Positions 45,468 to 56,345 of a DNA stretch of 64,000 nucleotides are shown piece after piece. The stretch is taken from positions 223,901,622 through 223,965,621 of the forward strand of contig NC_053039.3 of assembly GCF_002575655.3 (NCBI RefSeq), given 5' to 3'. The translations under genes and the position numbers were made by a program. Each line of letters opens with the position of its first letter. Position 1 is the stretch's first letter. The DNA comes from Aegilops tauschii subsp. strangulata. Its lineage: Eukaryota > Streptophyta > Magnoliopsida > Poales > Poaceae. The notes under the pieces are model-generated. The model saw nothing but the letters and a program-made list of their open reading frames with translations, was not told the origin of the DNA and ran no database searches.

Positions 45468-48022
45468 CTCGACCGACCCTAGGAGCCCCCCTTGATTGAT
45501 CGTGTAGTTTGGCCGTTGTTGAGTCTAGAAGAAAACTATTTTCGGAGTCTTATATCGGAGAGTAGGAATTCTTTTTACTCCTCTGCCCCTTTGTCGCTCT
45601 GGTGAGAAATCTTGACGTAGGTGTTTCGACTTACTTCTCTTCCCCTTCAAATTTTTCTTCAGGATCACGCGGTTAGTTTTTGTTCGTTGTCCATCCTCTT
45701 TTCAATCCGGCGCACCTCTCTTTGAGTGTTTTCGATCCTCGTCATCTTTGGCAAGACCAGTCCTCATCTCTTTTCAACCGATGTCGTTTTCCCTGTCCGA
45801 AGTTGTCCTTGTTTTTCCCACCCGCCCACCCTTTTTCTTCTCGGAACCGGAGTCCGTAATCGAGTATCCATCCTACTCGTGCGAAGCTTTTGTTTTTCTC
45901 CTCAATCATTTCAACCGGCGCTTCTCTATTCAATTATTCGTCGTTCCAGTTGCCTGTGTTTTTCCCGCCCTCCCACCCTTTTTATTCCCGGAGTCTGAGC
46001 CGCTATTTCATTCGTGCGGAGTATCTTCAGTCTTTTATCAATTATTTTCAACCGGTGAATTCGCGTCTTGTTTGACATTCTTCATCTCTTTTCTTCTCCG
46101 GTGGATTCAATTTTTGGTAGTAACTATATTCTTTCCTCGACTCAAATGTTTCCCGTTGCTCGTTCCCCTATCGTCATTTAATTATTTCGGAGTGCAGAAG
46201 ACATCTCAGGAGATTCGTCTGTGTTCGAATTAATTCGAGGTTATCACCTCATTCAAGTATTTCAATTGTTCCGGTGCATCATCTATTCCACAATCCTTTC
46301 TCAACGGTGTCTCTCTTGAGTGGGCCCTAACCCACAGGTCTTTTCCCAGGATCTTACCTGACTCTTCTAATTTCCCGGAGTTTTTCTCAAATCCTTTTCG
46401 AAGTTTGACGTAAGTATGAATTTCATCAGTCAGTTGCTTCGCCAAGATCGCTTTCAAATTCTTTCATGATCGGGTCAACCTTTTTCCTCTTTTCATTCTC
46501 CCGGAATATCTCATCAATTTTGGTGTTGTTTCTCGTCGTCATTCTCAACATTTGAAGATCGAAGAAGAGTTTCTTTTAAATCTTGTCCGTTCTCTCGGAG
46601 ATTCGTGATGCTAGCTTCATGTTATCCTCTCAAATTGTTTCTAGTCGTGCAATTCTCTTCATCCATCCGGAGTACTTCAGGAGCTGTTTTCTCTCTCGAT
46701 CATCTGAAGGCCATCTTTTCAGAGGATTTCTTCGTCCTAAGTTTTCAGATTCATTCTCCAATTATTCTATATCTGTGCCCCTTCGTTCTCTCAATATTCT
46801 TCCGGTGCTTCGTCCAAGTATTCTTAAATCAGTTCGCGATCTCTTTGTTCTCTTGTCTCTAAATTCCCTCAAGTATCTCATGCTTTTCTAATTCTTCCTG
46901 GTGATTCATTCTCCTTCGTCATTCAATTTGGAATTCCTACGGTGGTTCGTTCAAGACCCCTTCTCATGTGTAATCATATCAATTAATTCGTTCTTTCCAA
47001 ATCCTACCAGTGGTTCATGAAGACTTTCTCAAGTTTTGCGCTGTATCCCCCCCCCCCTTAATCTTTCCAACGAGAATAAGTAGTATGCAAATCCATGGTA
47101 TCTCATCAATTTAATTGGTGGAGGATAAGCATAACGTAATCCTTATTTTCTTTCTTCAAGTGGTTTTATCTCTTCTTTTCGGAGATTGTTCATCTTATCT
47201 CATTCTCGGTTCAAAGTGTTTTTCATCTTTTCTTTTCCGGAGTTCTAAGCTTCTCGCCGATTTCGTCGCGAACCTCCATCTAAATCATCACAAAGATTTA
47301 ATCTTATCCCTTTCATCCTTCAATTTTATCTCGTCATTCTTTTGTTACCGGAGTTCTTCACGGTGGCTCGTCATGATTTAATCCATTCTTCAAGTGTTCA
47401 TCAAGATTCTTGTTGAAGGAGTTCTAGTATCTTCTTCTTGCTTCTCAAAGTGCAATTAATTCTCCATATTCTTTTGAAGTGGAGTTTTGCATTTCTTCGT
47501 TCTTCTCAGCTATCCAATCATTTCCGTTTGTGGTCGGTTATCACCTTATGATCTTGAGTTGTTACCTATAAGACCACAACAAGATTATTCTTTCATTATT
47601 GATTTTCTCAACAATTACGTTCAATGTTTCCTTCTAAGGATGCTCTCTATTTCATTAGTGGCACAAGTTGTCATTTTCTTCTCCGTTCTTTTCATTCAAC
47701 TCTTTCAATTCTTTCTGGAGGTTTGGTGTCGTGTCTTCATCAAGTATCATTCCATCCTCTCTAGCTCGTGTTCTATACCTCCATGTTTCAGCCGGAGTGC
47801 TGCCTAAATCTTTTCAGTCTTATTCGTTTCTTATCTCGTCTAACCGGATTGGTTTCAGAGTCTATCTGATTCCGTGAGCTTTTGACTCTCATCATTCTCG
47901 TTGTTCCTCTCTTCTTCTCGAGTGCTCTCGATTCTTTGCTTTTCCTCTTGCGTTCTTATTTAAACCTCACCCCTTTTTCCTTCCGTCTCGGTCCTAAGAT
48001 CTCGGGACGAGATCTCTTGTTA
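45468..48022 (+). other. LARD noncoding internal domain
   Basis: Pyrimidine-rich (TTC/CTT) throughout. Degenerate CCGGAGTTCTT / CCGGTGATTCAT-like motifs recur roughly every 80-100 bp. No frame longer than about 160 codons and no retroviral motifs. Confidence 0.8.
47997..48015 (+). other. inverted repeat before the LARD polypurine tract
   Basis: AGATCTCG, loop GGA, CGAGATCT: an 8-bp perfect stem just upstream of the purine tract. Confidence 0.8.
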
Positions 48023-48034
48023 GTGGAGGAGTGT
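48023..48034 (+). other. LARD polypurine tract
   Basis: AGTGGAGGAGTGT immediately precedes the 3' LTR. It would prime plus-strand synthesis. Confidence 0.75.
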
Positions 48035-48526
48035 TGTAACGCCCCGGATTCGATGCACCAGGTGTCTGCCAGTTATTCGTCGTCATTGCCATGTCATTTG
48101 CTTGCGTGTTGCATTTTGCCATGTCATCATCTGCTTTTCATCTGCATGTTTTTCAAAACTTGCATCCGTTCGGGTCCTCCCGGTTCTCTCCGTTGTCCGT
48201 TCCGACCCCTTTCACTCTCGCACGCGTCCGTCGCCCCTCTCAGCCTTTGTTTCGTGAGCGGGAGAAAAACGTTCTCGGAATGGGCCGAGATTTGCCGAGT
48301 GGCCTTGGTATAGCACCGGTAGACCGCCCGTCAAATTTCGTTCCATTTGGAGGTCGTTTGATGCCCCAACGGTTAACCGCGTAGCCCGAAACCCCTCTCT
48401 CTTTGCAGCCCAGCACCCCTTGACCACAGCCCACTAACCCAGCAAACTCCCCTCCATGCTCTCGGTCGTTCAATCACGATCGTGTGGGCGAAAACCTCAC
48501 CTCGTTTGGACACTCCTAGCTCCCTC

Positions 48527-48593
<67 letters not shown>

Positions 48594-51500
48594 CTGTCCC
48601 AAAAAATTTGCGCAGTCCAAACCCTAGCCCCGCTCCTCTACGCCACCGGACGAAATCGCCGCCGCCGGACACGTCGCTCCGGCCAATCAGAGCGCGACAC
48701 GTCACCCCGCCGCCTCTCTCCTCCAACCGGCGCCCTCCACGTGTCCCCGTCGCCCTCTCTCTCTCCTCCCCGCCGTCGCGGTCCGCGGAGCCCATCCGGG
48801 GCCCGCGCGGGCCCGAGCCGCCGCCGCCCCGAGGCGCCTGCCTCCGCGCCCGAGCGCCTCCCGCCGCCCGCCGGCGCCGCCCATCGCCGCCTCCACGGGT
48901 CGCCGCGCCGCCGCCTCCCGCGGGCGCCCGAGGAGCCCCGCGTCCGCCGCCTCGCCAACCCCGCGCCTCTCCCTCGCCAGCGTCGCCCCATCCCCGGCCT
49001 CTCCTTCCTCCCCCGAGTTCCCTCGGCTCCAACTCCGGTGATCCCCATCCGGCCCGATCCAATCTGACAGTAGAGGTTGACTCTCCCTCCCCCTCAAATT
49101 TCTCTGAGTCTGGAAACTATTACACTCTGTTGCCCTGTTCTCTGCATCATAACTCTATGCATACTGCTCCGTTCCGTGCGTGCAATATGTCGAAATGTTC
49201 GTTGAGAGATTATCTACATTTCATTCCACTTTGCCATGTTTGTTTGAGCTCATCTTGATGCCCTAATCATCGTTGCAAGACTGCTATGTGATGTTATCTG
49301 CTGTCTGTTAACAGAACTTGGTGATTTGTCTTTTTCATTGCATTTTGTGTGTGCACCCTATGAGCATGAGCCTTACATGTGTTTTGATCTATATCATGCC
49401 ATCTTTACACTGGTGCTTGTCTTGTATTTTTAGGACCTCTGTGGTGACTAGCACAAGCATGCAAAGTAGCCTCCCTGATGTTGTTGATTTCTGTGACTTA
49501 GTGTTTTCTGCTAAGTCCGAGTCTGTTATATTTTGTTGCCATGTAAACCTGCTGCTACAAGTCATTCTATGCTTAATCTGGATATGTTCACTAAAGATGT
49601 TTTGTTACACCTGTTATGATGAATCCATACATGCCCTTGTTTGCATTTATAGCCTGCTGTAGCTTGTTTTTATCATGCTCTCAACTTGCTAAGTAATGTT
49701 GCTGGCAGCCTGTCAACATGAAGTTCATTATTGTCATGTGATTTGCTAGTGATCCATGTACCCTATGACTGTGATCTTGCCATTCTTAGCTTCATATGTA
49801 TGCCATCTTGTTGTTGGTTACCTTGTCATGCCATGTATTGCTCTGTGGTGAGTGGTTCAAGCTCACCAACATGCCTACTTATCGTTGTTTCTGCCATGCC
49901 CTGTTATTTTCACCAAGTCTGAATCTGTCATATAATTTGCTATGTTTACATGGGTGCTATCATATCTTCTGTGCCTTTTTGACTCATGTTCAGTAAGGGA
50001 CTTTTGATGTATGATTTGATTATAATCATTCAATGTCTTTGTTTTCTATGATCTGTTCCTGTAGCATGTTGTTTCATAGCTCTAAACATTGCAACCTGAT
50101 ATTATTTCTATCATGTCCAGAGATTTCTGCCAAGTCTGTGAACCTGTTATTATTTGCAATCTTGCCATGTCATTTTGATCATGTTCTAGTGATTTCTGGA
50201 GATAGCTCCGTGTTCATGTTTTGTCATGCTTTACCTGTACAACATGCCCATGCCTTTTGTTTTTATGTTGACTTGCTGTAGCATATTGTTTTGATGCCTG
50301 CAATATGCCTAGTTGCTGTTTAGAACAGATTGTTGCTATACCTTGTTTGGAGTGTATGTGTTGCACCGTTGCTCCGTTTTGAGCATGCTCTATATGTAAC
50401 TTGCTTAGTTTTGCATGTAGTTTTATATTATCATGTTGCATCCTTGTTTTAATGTGTTTGCTTGATGTTTGGATGCATTTTGCATCAATGCCATGTTTAA
50501 CTTGCTTTGCTCATATCTTCTAGGCCGTAGCTCCGAATCTAATGAACTTTATATGTAACTTGAGTATAATTTCATGTAGATCATCATGGTGCTCTTTAAC
50601 TTGCTGTTTAACAACTTGAACATAAGGTTTATTCAGTTCTGGACCAATTTCGAAATTTGCATATGAGGACTTACCGGAATTGTTATATGTTGTTTCCGGC
50701 CTCATTTAAACTTGCTTTGTTGTGTTGTTCTTGTATGCATCATCTCTTGCCATGAGTAGCTTCATGTAGCCTTGCCATGCATCATACTTGGTTGAGCATC
50801 ATGCCTTGTTCATGTGTGGTGTGTTTACCATGTTGTGTGATTCTTCTCGATAGTTCCCGTGTCGTTGCGATCGTGAGGATTCGTTCGTCTTCGTGGCTTC
50901 ATCTTCTTCATGGAATCGTTCTTCTTCCTAGCGGGATTTCAGGCAATATGACCGTCACCTTGGATCTCATTACTATCATTGCTATGCCAGTTGCTTCGTT
51001 CTATCGCTATGCTGCGCTACCTATCACTTGCTCTTCAAGCCTCCCAAATTGCCATGAACCTCTAACCCTTGTCACCCTTCCTAGCAAACCATTGTTTGGC
51101 TATGTTACAGCTTTGCTCAGCCCCTCTTATAGCGTTGCTAGTTGCAGGTGAAGATGAAGATTTCTCCATGTTGGTTTATGTTTATGTTGGGATATCACAA
51201 TATCTCTTATTTAATTAATGCATCTATATACTTGGTAAAGGGTGGAAGGCTCGGCCTTATGCCTGGTGTTTTGTTCCACTCTTGCCGCCCTAGTTTCCGT
51301 CATACCGGTGTTATGTTCCTTGATTTTGCGTCCCTTACACGGTTGGGTGATTTATGGGACCCCCTTGACAGTTCGCTTTGAATAAAACTCTTCCAGCAAG
51401 GCCCAACCTTGGTTTTACATTTGCCTCACCTAGCCTTTTTCCCTTGGGAGTCTCGCTCTCGAGGGTCATCTTTATTTACCCCCCCCCCCCCGGGCCAGTG

Positions 51501-52538
51501 CTCCCTCGAGTGTTGGTCCAACCTGTCAGTCGCCGGTGGCCACCAGGGGAAACTCTGGGCTGGCCTACCGGAAGCTTGGACAATCCGGTGTGCCCTGAGA
51601 ACGAGATATGTGCAGCTCCTATCAGGATTTGTCGGCACATTCGGGCGGCTTTGCTGGTCTTGTTTTACCATTGTCGAAATGTCTTGTAACTGGGATTCCG
51701 AGACTGATCGGGTCTTCCCGGGAGAAGGAATATCCTTCGTTGACCGTGACAGCTTATAATGGGCTAAGTTGGGACACCCCTGAAGGGTATAAACTTTCGA
51801 GAGCCGTGCCCGCGGTTATATGGCAGATGGGAATTTGTTAATGTCCGGTTGTAGAGAACTTGACACTTGACCTTAATTAAAACGCATCAACCGCGTGTGT
51901 AGCCGTGATGGTCTCTTCTCGGCGGAGTCCGGGAAGTGAACACGGTTTCTGGGTTATGTTTGACGTAAGTAGGAGTTCAGGATCACTTCTTGATCATTAC
52001 TAGTTGATGACCGTTCCGTTGCTTCTCTTCTCGCTCTTATTTGCATATGTTAGCCACCATCCATGCCTAGTCGCTGCTGCAACCTCACCACTTATCATTT
52101 TCCCTACCCTTTAAGCTTTGCTAGTCTTGATACCCATGGTAATGGGATTGCTGAGTCCTCGTGGCTCACAGATTACTACAACACAAGTTGCAGGTACAGG
52201 TTTTGCGATGATCATGACGCGAGAGCGATGTTACTTGTTTTGGAGTTCTTCTTCTGCTTCTTCTTCGATCAGGGGATAGGTTCCAGGTCGGCAGCCTGGG
52301 CTAGCAGGGTGGATGTCGTTTGAGCTTCTGTTTGTGTTTCATCCATAGTCGGATGTTGATCTTATGTATGATGTATTGATGTATTCTTGCGGCATTTGTA
52401 TGCTTTGTATGTATCCCCATCTATTATGTAATGTTGATGTAATGAAATCCACCTTGCAAAAGCGTCTTCAAGATGCGCTTCTATCCTTGGTGGGACCTTC
52501 GAGTTTCTTTAGGATAGGGTCGCATTTTGGGCGTGACA
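48035..52538 (+). repeat. LARD 3' LTR, full length
   Basis: 4504 bp. Its middle (49231-51205) is T-rich with many TGCCATG and CTTGC motifs and no gene. The GC-rich frames at 48482-49258 and their antisense partners are compositional. Confidence 0.93.
48529..48589. repeat. expanded (TA)n microsatellite in the LARD 3' LTR
   Basis: About 30 TA units. The 5' LTR has only about 5 at the equivalent site (43463-43473). The tract sits where a TATA box is expected, about 30 bp before AAACCCTAG. Confidence 0.9.
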
Positions 52539-52575
52539 ACCCGGCCGTCAGCCGACTCGCCCGATCGCGCCCGGG

Positions 52576-53095
52576 TGTTGAGGATATAGACCTTAGAGTC
52601 ACCCGCCAGGAGGGGCCGGGTTACTCATATGGTCATTGCCAGAAGCCCAGCGCCAAGCTTAAAGACGGTGGGCCAAAGATGGGCTTAAGACCCGGATATG
52701 GCTTAAGGCCCGTAGTTACAATCATTATTATGGTAGAACTTGTAGTGTAAGGCAAGAATAGTTGAGAGTCCGAGCCGGACACTCTTATGAGCCGGCCGGG
52801 ACTCTGAGAGCTGCAGGGCGTCAGCCTCCCTATATAAAGGGATGACCCGGCAGCAGTTTAAGGTAGAGAACAATCTCATCGAAAGCCGGGCATAGCGGCT
52901 TAGCTCCCTGGTGATCGTAACCCTAATCAATACCACCTCAAACTGGACTTAGGCTTTTACCTTTACCGTAAGGGGCCGAACCAGTATAAACCCTCGTGTT
53001 CCTTGTCCCGCATTAACCCCTTCAAGCTTCCTAGTTGCGATGGCTCCACGACTAAGTCCTAGCACGAGGACATCTGCCGTGACAATTCCACGACA
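52576..53095 (+). repeat. 5' LTR of E2
   Basis: 520 bp, starting TGTTGAGGATATAGACC and ending CACGACA. It contains the gag ATG (53040). Confidence 0.88.
52831..52838 (+). promoter_or_regulatory. TATA box in E2 LTR
   Basis: TATATAAA, matching the position in E1. Confidence 0.75.
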
Positions 53096-55655
53096 GTTGG
53101 CGCCCACCGTGGGGCCAGCGCACGGTGGATTTGAGTTCTTGAAGGGCAGCTTCGAAGGGCTCAAGGGATACGTTGTGGGCCGGATGACCAAGAGTCGTCG
53201 CGGCAAGCTCTACATCGACGATGCAAACTGGGGCCCCGACGCCGGCTCAATTGAGTACGGGTACCGGGTCCCCTTCGGTGGAATTCATGTTTTCATTGGC
53301 AAGATTGGTGAGCCGAGCCCTGAGCCGGATCTCTGCGCCGATCTCGTCGAGACGGTGCAGCGCGCACGACCCGCCCAGGCCCGGCCTGCCTTAAAGCATG
53401 CTTTTGTGGGGTGTATCCATGGAGGGCCTTCTGATCGATCCGGATCTGGTGATGAGGCGGCCGCCGGCTCTGACGGCGAGTCGTCCACCGACGAATCAAA
53501 CTCGCTGTATCAACTTCAAGATGGCGGGCTCATAGGTTGTTCCCATGGTGACAGTATTCCGGACCCGTTTGAGCCGCCAAACCAGGTTGGAGTCTTTATG
53601 GCCGGTGCGCAGCCTGTTCAGGACCCCGCTGCTGGAGCGGGAAACCCGATGCCTTCTCTGGCTCAGGTGCTAATGGATCTCACGGATAAGATGACGGCGC
53701 TGTTAACCGCTATGGTTGACCTGGCAGATCAAGCTCAGCATGATGCGGAGGTGGCGCAGTTAAAATTGGATCTAGTGAAAGCCAAGGAGGATCTGGCAGC
53801 GGAGGGGATCAGGATGGCTGTGGAAAGGGCGGCTCTCGATGCCCAAACCCAGTTGATTCAAGCGCAGTCCTTCCGGCTAACGATGGATCAAAACGCGTCC
53901 AATGAGGTCCTGAGAAGGAGGCATCAAAAGGCCCAATCTCGACTCCCTCCGGTTTACGATCCGCGAAACCTCTTCAACACGCCAGGTGCAGGGTCTAGCA
54001 ACCCGCCAGGGGTCATAGTGCCCGGGTCTGGGACCCCTATTCAGCCACAAGTGATGGGGCCTCCTCAGGTGCCCCCAGCCCCGCCTCAGTACGTGTCAAT
54101 ACCCCCGGGTCATTATAATAACCCGCTGGAGAACATGGTCGCCACGGCGGCACGGCTGGCGGCTCTCCCGGTTGAGGGCGACTCTCCGACGGCTATTGAA
54201 ACCCGCCGGGTCAGGGAACTCCTTCAGACAGCACTGGCGCAGCAAGAGGCGTACTCCTATAGTCGGGACAGGATCCACTCGACCCCTCGCCCAGGCCGGA
54301 GCCCGAGTTACAGCAGGCACATGGTCTCAGCGACCGGCTCAAGCAACGTCCGACGCCATGACCCGCCCCCTGGCCATGGCCCGGTTCATAACGGAGCCTT
54401 TCACGCAGCAGACCAGGACAGAGCACGGCAAGAGGCGGAGCAGGTGCCTCAATTGACGGCTTACCAGACTCCCCCGGCTTATCCAACGACTTCCGTCGAC
54501 GTGGGTATCCCTACCAGGACTGGGGGTGTCCCTTGTTTAGTGTCAGCTATCCGCAATGAGCGTCTACCCAAGGACTTCAAAGGCCCTAGGAAGGTGCCTA
54601 ATTACACAGCAGACTTACAACCCGCAGCCTGGATCGAGAGTTACGAGATGGCTATGGAACTGCTGGAGGTCAGTGAGGCGGCCATGGCTAAGTACTTCAC
54701 CATGATGTTGGATGGGACCGCCCGCACTTGGTTAAAGGGGTTACCACCGAATTCCATCGGGTCTTGGGCTGAGCTGAAAGCCCGGTTCATCCAAAACTTC
54801 AAAGATACCTGTAGGCAGTCTATGTCAATTGTGGATTTGACTAACTGTAAGCAGCAGGAGGGTGAATCCACGACTCACTGGGTTCGCCGGGTCAAGGAGA
54901 TCATACATTCGTCAGATAAGATGGATGCCGGCTCTGCGGTCTTAATGTTGGAACAAAATTGTCGTTTCGTGCCCCTGAAGATGAAACTCGGGCGGCTTAA
55001 GCGCGACTGCAGTGATATGGGTACGCTAATGGCGGCTCTTGTCAAGTACGCCGATTCTGATGGTACCAAGGATCCCCCTTCAGATGATGAAAGGGCAGGG
55101 AAGGGAAAGAAGAATGGCAGTAGCAAGGGTCCTCAGCATAACCCGGGGAACCAAGGAGGAGGCAAGCGCAAGGCCGATGGCAGCCTAGAGTTTGTAGCCA
55201 ACGCCAGCTCACAAGGTAATAACCAGCGACGCAAGGGGAGGCCCCCTCCCCGAGGCGGCGGGTCCGGCCCGACATTGGAGCAACTGTTGAATGAGCCTTG
55301 TCCAAGGCATGGCTCTAGAGAGAAGCCAGCGACTCATCTATGGAAGGATTGTGCAATCATGAAGGCCTTCAAGAGTTACAATGGCCCGGGCGGTGGCTCA
55401 GGCGCCGGCGGCTTTCATGGCCCGGGCGGCGGCTCAAATTCTAACCCTCAGAACGGTCAAGGGGGCTTTAATCAGCAGTCTGGCCAGGGTCATCAACAGC
55501 AGCAGGGAGGTTATCAGACCAATCCAAAGCAGCTTAGCGGTGGGCAGTATCATGTGTTTACCACCAGCCTGTGCAAGCGAGATCAGAAGCTTCATAAGAG
55601 GGCTGTGAATGCTGTTGAGCCGGCGGTTCCACACTACTTGCGGTGGTCAGAGTAA
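53040..55655 (+). CDS. gag: E2 Gag polyprotein region
   Basis: 871 codons. It starts inside the LTR, and the primer-binding site encodes part of QLAPTVG. Residues ~25-110 form a conserved N-terminal region of unknown function. A coiled-coil-like Ala/Glu-rich stretch lies around 240-300, the Retrotrans_gag domain at about 527-675, zinc-knuckle-like CPRHG...HLWKDC at about 754-777, then a Gly/Gln-rich low-complexity tail (about 785-845). Gag assembles the virus-like particle and binds RNA. The TAA at 55653-55655 replaces a CAG found in E1, so it is a private lesion; the same frame continues into protease. I start at 53040 because E1 has the same ATG and the frame is open through the LTR border. 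Confidence 0.85.
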   Translation: MAPRLSPSTRTSAVTIPRQLAPTVGPAHGGFEFLKGSFEGLKGYVVGRMTKSRRGKLYIDDANWGPDAGSIEYGYRVPFGGIHVFIGKIGEPSPEPDLCADLVETVQRARPAQARPALKHAFVGCIHGGPSDRSGSGDEAAAGSDGESSTDESNSLYQLQDGGLIGCSHGDSIPDPFEPPNQVGVFMAGAQPVQDPAAGAGNPMPSLAQVLMDLTDKMTALLTAMVDLADQAQHDAEVAQLKLDLVKAKEDLAAEGIRMAVERAALDAQTQLIQAQSFRLTMDQNASNEVLRRRHQKAQSRLPPVYDPRNLFNTPGAGSSNPPGVIVPGSGTPIQPQVMGPPQVPPAPPQYVSIPPGHYNNPLENMVATAARLAALPVEGDSPTAIETRRVRELLQTALAQQEAYSYSRDRIHSTPRPGRSPSYSRHMVSATGSSNVRRHDPPPGHGPVHNGAFHAADQDRARQEAEQVPQLTAYQTPPAYPTTSVDVGIPTRTGGVPCLVSAIRNERLPKDFKGPRKVPNYTADLQPAAWIESYEMAMELLEVSEAAMAKYFTMMLDGTARTWLKGLPPNSIGSWAELKARFIQNFKDTCRQSMSIVDLTNCKQQEGESTTHWVRRVKEIIHSSDKMDAGSAVLMLEQNCRFVPLKMKLGRLKRDCSDMGTLMAALVKYADSDGTKDPPSDDERAGKGKKNGSSKGPQHNPGNQGGGKRKADGSLEFVANASSQGNNQRRKGRPPPRGGGSGPTLEQLLNEPCPRHGSREKPATHLWKDCAIMKAFKSYNGPGGGSGAGGFHGPGGGSNSNPQNGQGGFNQQSGQGHQQQQGGYQTNPKQLSGGQYHVFTTSLCKRDQKLHKRAVNAVEPAVPHYLRWSE
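53098..53115 (+). other. primer-binding site of E2 (tRNA-Lys type)
   Basis: TGGCGCCCACCGTGGGGC, identical to E1, two bases after the LTR and inside the open gag frame. Confidence 0.82.
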
Positions 55656-56345
55656 CCTATAGTGTGGAGTAGGGAGGATCACCCTCCCCGAGTTGATAAT
55701 CCGGGTCACTTGGCCCTGGTGGTGGCTCCTCAGGTGGGAGGATATAAGTTCACTAAGGTGCTCATGGATGGAGGCAGCAGCATCAACATCCTCTACTATG
55801 AGACTTTTCGCCGTATGGGATTGGTTGATAAGAACCTCAGCCGGTCAAACACTATCTTCCATGGTGTGGTACCTGGTAAGTCGGCTTATCCAGTCGGCAA
55901 GATCGAGTTGGAAGTGGCCTTTGGAGATGAGGATAACTACAGGGTGGAGAAATTGACCTTTGAGGTGGTCAAGATAAGAAGTCCGTACCATGCTATTTTT
56001 GGGCGGCCGGCTTACGCCAAGTTCATGGCACGGCCATGTTATGTTTACTTGCAGCTCAAGATGCCGGGTCATAATGGGACCATTACGGTTCACGGCAGCC
56101 GGAAGGTGGCCTTGGAATGTGAGGAAGGCGATGCAGCTTATGCAGAATCTGTTTGTGCAACAGAGGAGTTGAAGTTTTACAAAGACAACGTTGACCCAAC
56201 AGATATGACCTCTCTGAAAAAGCCGACTACGGAGCATGAGCCGGCAATGAAATTTAAGTCGGCTGATGAGACTAAACTTGTTGATTTTGTTCCAGGAGAC
56301 TCATCTCAACAATTCAGCATCAGTGCCAATCTGGATCCAAAATAG
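55656..56345 (+). CDS. E2 protease region
   Basis: In the same frame as Gag, separated from it only by the private TAA. An aspartic protease signature, MDGGSSINILYYETF, has its catalytic Asp at 55767-55769, followed by hydrophobic strands and AIFGRPAYAKFMA. It would cleave the polyprotein. The region ends at TAG (56343-56345), which E1 shares. No ATG at its start, so it is expected as part of a Gag-protease fusion. Confidence 0.82.
   Translation, partial: PIVWSREDHPPRVDNPGHLALVVAPQVGGYKFTKVLMDGGSSINILYYETFRRMGLVDKNLSRSNTIFHGVVPGKSAYPVGKIELEVAFGDEDNYRVEKLTFEVVKIRSPYHAIFGRPAYAKFMARPCYVYLQLKMPGHNGTITVHGSRKVALECEEGDAAYAESVCATEELKFYKDNVDPTDMTSLKKPTTEHEPAMKFKSADETKLVDFVPGDSSQQFSISANLDPK

Larger units (their letters stand above)
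42969..52538 (+). mobile_element. LARD-like non-autonomous LTR retrotransposon
   Basis: TG...CA LTRs, target duplication ACCCG at 42964-42968 and 52539-52543, tRNA-iMet primer-binding site and polypurine tract are all present. The 2.58-kb interior has no gag or pol. LTRs are 2484 bp (5', with a ~2-kb internal deletion) and 4504 bp (3'). This fits the large retrotransposon derivatives described from Triticeae (Sukkula-like; name tentative). Divergence between shared LTR parts is roughly 1.7% by eye, so it is younger than E1. Proteins must come from another element. Confidence 0.9.

Noticed and set aside
55653..55655. TAA between gag and protease as a programmed stop
   Set aside because: E1 has CAG at this codon, so the stop is private to E2 and most simply a lesion.
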